Notes under the pieces: generated by a model
The model's input: the letters and a program-made list of their open reading frames with translations, nothing else
Told to the model about the DNA's origin: nothing
The model's database searches: none
Program-made: the position numbers and the translations under genes
Shown here: positions 33,931-42,778 of the stretch, one piece after another
How positions within the stretch are numbered: position 1 is the first letter of the stretch
How the letters are laid out: each line of letters begins with the position of its first letter
Source: Scleromitrula shiraiana
Lineage: Eukaryota > Ascomycota > Leotiomycetes > Helotiales > Sclerotiniaceae
Length of the DNA stretch: 64,000 bases
NCBI GenBank assembly: GCA_028455995.1
Contig: JABELC010000003.1
Location: 1,550,001-1,614,000 of the forward strand
Direction of reading: 5' to 3'

Positions 33931-35925
33931 CTAAACACTTTTGCGCCAATTTAAAAAAAACTTTCTCCTAGAGTTTCCTTGAGTCTTTCCATTCTTGCCA
34001 GTCAATTCACCCGTTCCAGTATCACCTTTTCCAAATGCTCTGCCAATTTCAACCTCTGTAAGTTCCGTCTTCATAGACAAAACCGCCACGTTATCATTAT
34101 CAGACGCAACAGTTGGCGGCGGACATGTGTTGTTTGTCCGCTCTTTCTGAATTGCTGGAATAGTAGATTTGCGTCTTGGTGAAAGAATTCCGAAAAATCG
34201 GGCATGTTCGGTTGATTTTTGTCTGATGACTTTGGCGGGAGAAGGAGGTTTGGAAGAGGGATGTGGGGGCTGAGTGGTGGGATTGGAGGAACATAAAACG
34301 ACATTGCGATTCTTTTCTGCGCTAGTGGAGTTTTCGATATCTGTTGGATTTCCTGAAGATGCCCCGTCGGTCTTTAGAGGATCAGGTAATGGCTTTTCTA
34401 CCCGTTCACTCGACGGACCGCTATTATCCGTGCAGCAGGATGGTTCCCTAACTCCGGGCAAGGAAGAGAAGTCTTCTGGTTCCGGAGGAGTTGGTCTTGG
34501 CATTGATACGAGGGCAGAGATAAGCGGAAAATCTGATTCGGGTTGCAAACTAACATCAACTTTCTTTCCTTCTCTGATTGCAGCCTTTCTTAGTGCTTTC
34601 GCATCGAGATTCGATGAGCACACAGCTTCCATATCTTTAGAACCCCGCTCAGTTTCCGCCCCACTTGATCCTTTTTGCTGATCCTTAGAAGATTCCGATA
34701 CAGATTCCGTAACCTTATTTTTTGATCTTGCAGTGAGTATTGACATGATCATAAATCTTGGCAAAGTCCAGAATCGCCATTTCTCCGGAACCTTGGGATA
34801 ACAAATTGTTTTAGGATCTGAGCTACCGTCGCGTATACGGACCTCCGCCGCAATCTCTTCAGACAAAGCTTTTAGCCCAATGAGCTCCTTCAAAATATCT
34901 CTAGCATACTCCCGATGTCCGTCTTTGACTGAGCACTCCATTTTTTTGACCGCTGTATCAAAAACATTCGCCGTGGAATCAACTAACAACTCTTCAAGTA
35001 GGGATTGACGATGATTTTCACTCAGTTCTCGTCCTTCAATTACGATAGCGAGTGGCTGACAAGGCTTTCGAATAGGGAAAAGTTCTTCAGGATCCTCCTC
35101 ATCCGGGCCAGAGATGTTATTGGAATTTCTCCAATAAGCTAAACGTGCATCGTGGAGGTCCGCCGTGAGCCTAGGCTGAATTATGTGGGTTTGCATAACC
35201 CAAGTCCATCTGCCAGTATTGAGGTGATTACATACCAATGACATCCCATCAATTTTATGTCCGGTATGCAAATCGCTGGCATTTGGTAGGGTCAGGAGGG
35301 ATTCAAATTTCCAAAGAAGTTTGTCATGCCAATCGATACGCAACATCAAATGCTCCATCAACTTCTTTGATGGTTCTGGAGCCAAAACCATCTTTCTCCA
35401 ATTCCAAGTTACATCGGTGCGCTTCACGATGATTTGCGGGAGATCAAAACAAGGCATGTATTCTGACTTAACCTTCCAACCCTCGTTGCTGAGTCCCTCT
35501 CTTGGAAAGGATTTTTCGGTGTGTACAATCGCCACCTTATCAATGAATGGCCTTGGGTTCAAACAACGGCCAAATTCCTCCACAATAAAGGGATCCAAAT
35601 ACCACTCTGGGTCTTTTTCTTTTCCATCCTCTGGGACTTTCTCAGACGCAGGTTTCTTGGAACCATGCGGCGCAGAGACAATGGTAACATCGCCTGTCTC
35701 TTTATCGACCTTAATGCTAGATTTTCGAGCTCTGAATGCTCGCGAAGTCGAGTGTCCGAAGACGAGACGACCATATTTATCGAGTGAGATTTCCGAGGCG
35801 GGAATCTCACACCTGGGGAAGGTTTTGAGAGGCTCCTCCCTATTATCTCGATTGGCACTGGAGAGCCATAGAGGTTGAAGGGGAGGTAGTCTCAACCCTT
35901 GTTCTGGTGGTGGAATATAAGACAT
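33931..35925 (-). CDS. Unknown 664-residue protein
   Basis: A single exon from the ATG at 35925 (MSYIPPPEQ). The frame is open further upstream but only with a hydrophobic stretch typical of untranslated sequence. I do not recognise the family. The N-terminal half (about residues 1-370) looks folded: many aromatic residues, WNWRKMVLAPEP, and a long helical segment ending in a charged coil (ILKELIGLKALSEEIAAEVR). The C-terminal half is low complexity, rich in Ser, Pro and Lys, with a basic tail (RRKFFLNWRK). There is no signal peptide or membrane span. Its length, codon quality and lack of internal stops support a real gene; it may be a lineage-restricted protein. Confidence 0.75.
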   Translation of the reverse strand: MSYIPPPEQGLRLPPLQPLWLSSANRDNREEPLKTFPRCEIPASEISLDKYGRLVFGHSTSRAFRARKSSIKVDKETGDVTIVSAPHGSKKPASEKVPEDGKEKDPEWYLDPFIVEEFGRCLNPRPFIDKVAIVHTEKSFPREGLSNEGWKVKSEYMPCFDLPQIIVKRTDVTWNWRKMVLAPEPSKKLMEHLMLRIDWHDKLLWKFESLLTLPNASDLHTGHKIDGMSLVCNHLNTGRWTWVMQTHIIQPRLTADLHDARLAYWRNSNNISGPDEEDPEELFPIRKPCQPLAIVIEGRELSENHRQSLLEELLVDSTANVFDTAVKKMECSVKDGHREYARDILKELIGLKALSEEIAAEVRIRDGSSDPKTICYPKVPEKWRFWTLPRFMIMSILTARSKNKVTESVSESSKDQQKGSSGAETERGSKDMEAVCSSNLDAKALRKAAIREGKKVDVSLQPESDFPLISALVSMPRPTPPEPEDFSSLPGVREPSCCTDNSGPSSERVEKPLPDPLKTDGASSGNPTDIENSTSAEKNRNVVLCSSNPTTQPPHPSSKPPSPAKVIRQKSTEHARFFGILSPRRKSTIPAIQKERTNNTCPPPTVASDNDNVAVLSMKTELTEVEIGRAFGKGDTGTGELTGKNGKTQGNSRRKFFLNWRKSV

Positions 35926-36309
35926 TGTTTCTGTCTGTACTGGAGCTCGTAAGAAGCTGTAGAGAATTTGATACTTACGTGGAAGGTTATAAGAAACCTT
36001 TGCACCGAATTGACAGAAATAGAAGAACAGAATCAAGAACAGAAAGAATAAAGGGTTCTACAATGAAGTATATAATCATCTATACAGACTATAATATAGC
36101 GCTTGAATCGTTTTGAAGATCTTAGATATTAGTTAGATTTAGTTTTCAAAAAATTATCATCGTAAACTTTAATTATATCAGTTGACTAATTAAAAGAAAG
36201 GGCGAGATCCAACGGACCTTCTGAACAAGCAAGACGCGCTAAGTCGTCATGTAAATCTTTCTATAGCAGTATATCATAGTGTTGACACCGACGCACATAA
36301 TACACTAGC

Positions 36310-38010
36310 CTAACCATCTAGCAAAGTTCCCTCCACATCCACCCGGTTGGTCCGCTGCCGAAGAGCATCAATCTGCGATTTTCGTGAAATAAGCCTCTGT
36401 TCTTCCAAACGCTCCACCCCTCGTTGAATACTCTCAATGTGAACAGATAGAGGAATGCTGCTCTTATCGCGAAGAAGTTCCGGTAGAGCTACTCGTTCAC
36501 GCAAATCTCCGAGACCAGCCTCCATCTGCTGTAGTTTGAGAAGTGTTCCCGAAACATGAGCGAAAGCGGTTTTACGGCTATACTCGATCTTCTTCAATAG
36601 ATCGATTTGACTATTGAGCTTATTAATTTTACCCCGGTGTCCACCTAGCATGGCCCAAAATTGCGAGAGAGTCTCGTCTTTCATCTCCTTTACTTGTATA
36701 CCATCTCGTACACCAATTCCTCCGATGACGTCGAGGCGATCCTCCAGGTTACTAAGAACCATGAGTAGGGCCTGGGCATCAACAATTAGCCTTCCAATTT
36801 CTTCTTCCACAGCTCCGGCATGCTTGATGTATTGTTCCAGAACCATATCCTTGGTGAATTTGACGGCTCGGAATGGAGCAAGAAAGTTGTTTGTCACGAA
36901 TGCAACAAGGGCACCCTGTGAAGTCTCCTGCTCTTGGATGTCATCAAGAACTCGAGAGGTAAAGCGAGAAATGGCGATCACACTATCTACTGCGCGTCCG
37001 ACATGGCTATTGAACTTGGTGAGATCCCATGATGCAATTCTTGCGGTTTCAATAAACCCATCAAACTCCAAAGCGAGCTCGTTCCTACGTCATACTGTTA
37101 GTAGCTTCTTCTTGGAAATCATATGACGACTCTATAGTCCCTAGCCCAAAAAGACAAAGAAATTTCTGAATTACCTTGACTTCAACTGACTATAGCGTAC
37201 AAGCTGGCGCAAGTCCCGGAGATAAGCTTCTCCTTGCTTCATGTCTAGTGGAAGAGATATTCCACCGGCAGATTCTGCAAGAACATCCTCGAATTTTGAT
37301 TGTACGTTCATCAGCTGCTCAAATTCTACTGGCAATGGCGGTTTGTTGTTAAAATTACTATTAGTGTTGCCATCAGAACAGAAAGGTAGGTTCAACATTG
37401 ATGAGCCAGGTAAGAGGCAGATTGGCGACAGCGATGTGTAGATAAAGCTTGTAAAGACGTTCCGCGCGACAAGACCAAGTCCAAAAAGAAAGAATATGGC
37501 AACCAAATAAGATAGGGGTGTTTTCAAAAGCTTCAATGCGTAACCCAAAATTTCGAATAACCACGCAAAAATCATGGTAGTGTGATCACGAACGAGAGCT
37601 ATCAAATCTTTGGTATCAGAATGCTGACGGCTTGAAGTAGTGCTAGAAATCATGAGAGAAGAAGACGGAGTGGATGCACTCTGAGGTCTACTTGCTCTCG
37701 TTTGTCTCTCTCGGCTTCCATGATCTCTGCTTTGTCGTGGAATTCGCCTCCTTGATTCTTGAAGCTGCTGAGGACTTCTACCAGTGTTTTCCGACCAGGA
37801 ACTTGCTAAAGTCTCCGTATCCTGATCCAAAGGTGGCATAACAAACTCCGTGTCAGGAGATCTGGGTGCTCTATTTGATCTTCGAGGGGTGATATTACTT
37901 GCTCGCTGATCATATTCTACCTCGTTTGGTGGAAAATACTCATCCGTCTCATCGTCACCCTCTACAACCCATGACTCTCCGAGTTGCATGTTTCTCCTCC
38001 CGCCACGCAT
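36310..38010 (-). CDS. Unknown membrane-anchored coiled-coil protein
   Basis: Exons 38010-37175 and 37084-36310 (intron 90 bp, GTAATT...GTAG) give 536 residues; the junction codon AG|G makes an Arg before NELALEFDGF. The first 140 residues are disordered and acidic, then basic. Hydrophobic segments lie at about residues 146-164 and 166-198 (LSYLVAIFFLFGLGLVA), consistent with one or two membrane spans. Everything after about residue 225 is helical, with heptad-like patterns (KINKLNSQIDLLKKIEY; LLKLQQMEAGLGDLRERV). This resembles nuclear-envelope or ER-anchored coiled-coil proteins in layout only; I do not recognise the family. The start ATG is at 38010. It shares a 578-bp divergent promoter with the mitochondrial threonyl-tRNA synthetase. 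Confidence 0.78.
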
Positions 38011-38588
38011 TACTGTTGATACTTTTGGTTATTGGGATTTGGTTTGATCTGGCTAGTGTTGGTGTTGCTGTCGTCGTGTTTGGACGTAGGATACAGGTCA
38101 TGCAAACAAGATTCGTAGATACTTATTGGGTTTGTGATGGCAAATGCAAGTTGCTTAATATATGTATTGCAAGTACAGGGGAGTTTCGAAGTAGAGTGAA
38201 TAGATATGTAGTGAATGAAGCATTTCAAAAGACTGTAGAAACTAGAACTATCGAGATTTTTTACATTTTGTATCAATATTTGTGTTATTGAATGACGTTG
38301 TCCCATGATTTGTTGTTGTCGTCGTTCAACCTATCACAGCCTTCCACAAGGATCCCTCCACGATACAAACACGGTCACGTATACTCGTGATCGGCCCATG
38401 TTTTAAATAAATTCTCGGTGAATCGGGATAATGTTGAATCAATGTGCCGATGCCGATGTGGATGGAATTATCTCACATTTATAAATTTCTTCCCCACAAG
38501 GCTGAACTGGAACTGACATCGATTGTGGCCGCCTCGTTGATTTGATTTATCTATTGAACTGTGAATTGTTCAGAATCAGATCATAGTG
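38011..38588. promoter_or_regulatory. Divergent promoter region
   Basis: 578 bp between the membrane coiled-coil gene (minus) and the threonyl-tRNA synthetase gene (plus). I see no coding sequence and cannot assign specific factor sites. Confidence 0.5.
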
Positions 38589-40304
38589 ATGGTCTCCTCT
38601 AAAACTTTAAGAATATTTCGAAATGGATTGAATTCTAATTCAACATATCTTCGATATGGCAGACCCTCGAACTTTTCCCCACGATTGGGACATACGATAA
38701 TTTCAAATCGATATTGTGCCTCCTGCGAAATTCCATCACCAACAACAACAACAACAACAACTACAACCACAACTTCTAATGCCGCGAAATACATTACTCA
38801 TTCACCAGTACGGCCAGCAGATCATCGAGAACTGGGGCTGAGTCAAAAACTATTCATAAATTCGGTTTATAGTCCCGGTTCACCTCTATTTCTACCCGAT
38901 GGCACAAAAATGTTCAATGCGTTGACCACCTTCCTAAGGGCTCAATATCAACATTTCGGTTTCGATGAAGTTATAACGCCCACAATATATAAAAAGTCAT
39001 TATGGGAGAAGTCAGGCCATTGGGAAAATTATGCAGAGGATATGTTCTCAGTGGTTGGCCGTGGTGCTTCGGGAGAAGAGAGGGATCAGAAGGGTGACGA
39101 GGAGGAATATGGATTAAAGCCAATGAACTGTCCGGGCCATTGCTTAATCTTTGCATCGCAACGACGAAGTTATCGCGAGCTGCCTGTACGATATGCCGAT
39201 TTCAGTCCATTGCATAGAAACGAAGTATCAGGCTCATTAAGTGGTTTGACGAGAGTGAGGAGATTTCACCAAGACGATGGGCACATTTTTTGTCGACCTT
39301 CACAAATCGAAATAGAAATCGCACAGACTTTGGAGTTTGTAAGGATGATTTACACAACCTTGGGATTGAGTTCATATAGACTGGTGTTGTCTACTAGACC
39401 GAAAGATTACATTGGCACAATAGAAGAATGGGATAATGCTGAGTCTGCATTAAAACAAGCATTAGACAACACCTCGGATGGTTGGACGTTGAACGAAGGA
39501 GATGGCGCTTTCTACGGACCGAAAATCGATATCATCCTCAAAGACTCTGATGGAAGAGAACATCAAACCGCAACGATACAACTTGACTTCCAACTTCCGA
39601 AACGCTTCGAGCTGCAATACCAAGCTCCCGCTCCCGAACTTGAGGCCAAAGGAAAAACCACAACAGACCCTGAGTTATTGTCGAAGGAAGGACCAGTAAC
39701 CCCAGTCCTCATCCACCGCGCCATCCTAGGTTCCGTCGAAAGGATGATGGCACTCTTAATCGAGCATTACAACGGCCACTATCCATTCTGGCTAAACCCT
39801 CGAAAAGCCATCCTAATAACCGTCAATAACGACGAGGAAGTCACAAAATGGGCTCACGAGGCCCGACGGGTTCTGGAAATGCCCGTACCATTTCCCCACA
39901 TCAGAGGACCAACCCGTGACAACGAACCCGTGATCCGAAGTCCAGGCCATTTACCATGGCCCGTACCTCCCGTAACAAAGCTGAGCGTCGACCTTGACGA
40001 TCGCGCACGTGGCATTGCGAAGAAGATCCGCGACGCAAAAGAGAAGCGATACGGCGCCATAATCGTAGTTGGCCCGCGGGACATCGAGCACAAAAGAGTC
40101 ACGGTCGACCTCACGGGCATAAGCGACCGCTACGGGTTCTTACAAACCAACGACAAGGTGTTCAAAGGAATTGAAGAATTCTATCGAGAATCTAAGCGGC
40201 CGAGTCTCCCGCACTCGCTTTCGCACGAACAGCTGAGCATGGTGTTTATGAAACCGAGACATTTGCGCGATACCCTGCTTAATATGGCCAAGGCTTATGC
40301 TTAG
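38589..40304 (+). CDS. MST1: Mitochondrial threonyl-tRNA synthetase
   Basis: Intron-less, 571 residues from the ATG at 38589. It charges mitochondrial tRNA-Thr. The first 70 residues are basic and hydroxylated, as expected for a mitochondrial presequence, and include 11 consecutive Thr (residues 52-62) encoded mostly by ACA. The class II catalytic core follows directly, with MNCPGHC at residues 179-185, motif 2 around YADFSPLHRNEVSG, GDGAFYGPKID and motif 3 near HRAILGSVERMMALL. The C-terminal anticodon-binding domain (about residues 435-540) has ARGIAKKIRDAKEKRYGAIIVVG. TGS and N2 editing domains of the cytosolic enzyme are absent, as in yeast Mst1, which supports the mitochondrial assignment. 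Confidence 0.93.
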   Translation: MVSSKTLRIFRNGLNSNSTYLRYGRPSNFSPRLGHTIISNRYCASCEIPSPTTTTTTTTTTTSNAAKYITHSPVRPADHRELGLSQKLFINSVYSPGSPLFLPDGTKMFNALTTFLRAQYQHFGFDEVITPTIYKKSLWEKSGHWENYAEDMFSVVGRGASGEERDQKGDEEEYGLKPMNCPGHCLIFASQRRSYRELPVRYADFSPLHRNEVSGSLSGLTRVRRFHQDDGHIFCRPSQIEIEIAQTLEFVRMIYTTLGLSSYRLVLSTRPKDYIGTIEEWDNAESALKQALDNTSDGWTLNEGDGAFYGPKIDIILKDSDGREHQTATIQLDFQLPKRFELQYQAPAPELEAKGKTTTDPELLSKEGPVTPVLIHRAILGSVERMMALLIEHYNGHYPFWLNPRKAILITVNNDEEVTKWAHEARRVLEMPVPFPHIRGPTRDNEPVIRSPGHLPWPVPPVTKLSVDLDDRARGIAKKIRDAKEKRYGAIIVVGPRDIEHKRVTVDLTGISDRYGFLQTNDKVFKGIEEFYRESKRPSLPHSLSHEQLSMVFMKPRHLRDTLLNMAKAYA

Positions 40305-40910
40305 ATTTGTACTTGTACTTGTACTTGTACTTGTACGTACTTGTACTATACCTCCCAAGACAAATGTTTATAATAGTCAGTCACCTTATAATGAATGTAC
40401 TTTAGAGTGATAGATAGTCATTTTATAATATCTCCACCATTATTATGATACTGGCATCCAGATCCAGATATTTGACATTCGTCCATTAATTGATTCTTTC
40501 TTTCCCTTTAACCAACATACTTTTTTTTACCCTTTCTTCGCTTGAATACTCGAGGAAAAGGGGGAAGGGAAGAGAAATAAATAACCATGTATCTCAGCTA
40601 GGTAAAATACAATGGGATCTAATAAAATTGGTTCAAAATCATCGCTTTCTATATATTTTTATATGTTTGATATAAAAATACACTTTTCGGATACTCAATT
40701 GTTATTTACATGATTGATTGATTGATTGTTTGTTTGATATATATTCATCGCTCGTGGGTGATGAATATGACAATCTCGTTTTCATTCATATTCACAGCCC
40801 AAACAAAAACTAGACTGCAGTCATATACCTGTCTAATGTACCTGTTCCATCCATTTTACCCTTTATGTCAAGCTCAATACCCACCGCAACATATATACCC
40901 CCTAGCTATC
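40305..40910. other. Spacer between convergent genes
   Basis: Starts with a TTGTAC hexamer array (40311-40346, about six units) right after the synthetase stop codon, then AT-rich sequence. No gene is supported. Confidence 0.55.
40311..40346. repeat. TTGTAC hexamer array
   Basis: About six tandem units of TTGTAC, one interrupted by an extra GTAC, directly in the 3' untranslated region of the threonyl-tRNA synthetase gene. Confidence 0.9.
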
Positions 40911-41855
40911 CTACTCATCCGCACCCCAACCCTTCCCCTCCTCATCCGCCCTCTCCCCCTCATCCCCCTCCTCCTCATCCTCATCCTCCTGATTAAAAAC
41001 CACCTTCTCCATCATCGCCAAACAATTCCTCACCGGCAGCCCAACAACATTATCCCAACTCCCCTCTATCCTCTCCACCAACAGCGCCCCCATCCCCTGC
41101 ACCGCATACCCCCCGGCCTTATCCGCGCCCTCCCTCGTCCTCACATACGCCTCGATCAACTCATCGCTCGCCTCCGCATCAAACACCACCTTCGTCTCCA
41201 CCACCTCATTCTCGCAATTATACCCCGGATGCCGCGCATCTTCCCGCGGCGCCAGCACCGCCACCGCCGTAAACACCCGGTGCGTTTTCTCGTCCCGCAG
41301 CCGCTTGAGCATGCGCATGTGCTCCGCCTCGCTGCGGGGCTTCTCGAGGATCTGCCCGGAGTTCGTGACGATGACGGTGTCGGCGGCGATGACGAGCGTG
41401 GGGTCCGGGATCGAGGCCAGCGTGTTGGCGATGCAGGTTTCGTATACCGAGAGGCATTTTCGGACGCAGGTTTGGAGGACGTACTCGAAGGGTCCTAGTT
41501 CGGTTTTGGAGAGGTTCTCGGGGAGCGTGGAGGGGATTATTTCGAGATTTGTTAGCCCGATCTGGGTTTGGTTAGATTTTGATTGTATATATGACTGGAT
41601 GTGGATAAACAGATGAAAATTGCATCGTACTGAACCTAAAATTTGTTTCCTTCTTGGACTGGCCGATGCGAGGATTACTCTCTTTCCTTTTAGATGATTT
41701 AAGATGGGAATATCTAAGGGAAATGGACCACGAGGTAATTTCGACAAGGTCCCCGCTCGAGGTCGTATGGGAAGAGCCCCAGCTCCAGCTGCAGCTTCTG
41801 CTGGCTCTGAGGCTCCAGAAGTTGGAAGGGGAGTGTATTTCTTTTCGTCGACCAT
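40911..41855 (-). CDS. Maf-type nucleotide pyrophosphatase
   Basis: Exons 41855-41631 and 41561-40911 give 291 residues. Maf proteins hydrolyse (modified) nucleoside triphosphates, sanitising the pool. Signature ILASASPRRKQIL is at residues 61-73, the catalytic region VIAADTVIV follows in the second exon, and the C-terminal GYAVQGMGALLVERIEGSWDNVVGLP block is intact. The 69-bp intron (41562-41630, donor GTACGA, acceptor CCAG) is a multiple of three and contains no stop, so it could be read through. Removing it places IGLTNLEIIPSTLPENL right after the active-site loop, as in relatives. The start ATG at 41855 is preferred over an upstream GTG at 41900. The acidic C-terminal tail (Glu/Asp-rich) is an added feature. 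Confidence 0.88.
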   Translation of the reverse strand: MVDEKKYTPLPTSGASEPAEAAAGAGALPIRPRAGTLSKLPRGPFPLDIPILNHLKGKRVILASASPRRKQILGSVRCNFHLFIHIQSYIQSKSNQTQIGLTNLEIIPSTLPENLSKTELGPFEYVLQTCVRKCLSVYETCIANTLASIPDPTLVIAADTVIVTNSGQILEKPRSEAEHMRMLKRLRDEKTHRVFTAVAVLAPREDARHPGYNCENEVVETKVVFDAEASDELIEAYVRTREGADKAGGYAVQGMGALLVERIEGSWDNVVGLPVRNCLAMMEKVVFNQEDEDEEEGDEGERADEEGKGWGADE

Positions 41856-42778
41856 GATTCGGTTTGGTTTGATTTGGCGACTTTGGATTCGTACTGGCAC
41901 TTGCTGTTACGTTTTCTTTGGTTGCAAAGATAGGAGAGTTGAAGGAAGAAAATCGGGCTGAGACGAACTATACAAAGGTTTGGTGTAGCCTCGAGGTGAC
42001 GTGAACTTCAAATGGGATGGAAATGATAGGATGGGTTAGAATTCGTCAGCCTTGTGGATTTCGAAAACGAGGCGAAATTTCCAGATTAGGAAATGTGGGG
42101 TTGATTGCTGCTCTGCAGATAAGGTGAGCTATTCAAATTCCGAATGTCCGTTCAATTGACAAACAATCACTAGATACATCATATAAATGTTTATATTCTC
42201 GACAGACATTGATAATTATATTAGTTTAAAACGATTTAAATACTTGAATCTTATATAAACATCAAATACGAATTTGTTGAAGATATATGTCAATGTCTAG
42301 ATTTCGAATGGGCATTAAAAAATGCATCGGCTCGTTTATGATTGACAGACACCAATGCTTTCTTCAAGAATTGTACAAACAAGACCACCCAAAACACAGC
42401 CTCAGTTAAATCAACAAATCAATCTCCAATCCCAAGTGAAGACTACCCAAGGATGATAGATAGCTAGCCCATTTACTAAAATTTTCGAACTCCGGTGCTG
42501 TAATATTCCAATCTAGACACTGGACCTTGGGCTTTAGCATATCACATCACATCACATCATGAAGTAATATTCCAAGTCAAGTAGAGCAATAGTTTGAAAA
42601 ATAAATCATTGCACGATATCATGACTACCATACCTACGCAAAACCAAAACAGCAGCCTATCCATCCATTTGTTCATGCATCCTCATTGCAAAATCATTAT
42701 GATCATCATATCGTATCATCGTCTCTCATAATAGATCATGCGCTTGCTTCACTCCATCCTAAAATCCCAACTCAACCC
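41856..42778. other. Spacer, promoter side of the Maf gene
   Basis: About 920 bp. It contains CATCA repeats near 42539-42560 and no supported gene. Confidence 0.5.

Noticed and set aside
35321..35878. 185-codon plus-strand frame
   Set aside because: Antisense to the 664-residue protein gene.
40722..41498. 258-codon plus-strand frame
   Set aside because: Antisense to the Maf gene, whose motifs are clear on the minus strand.
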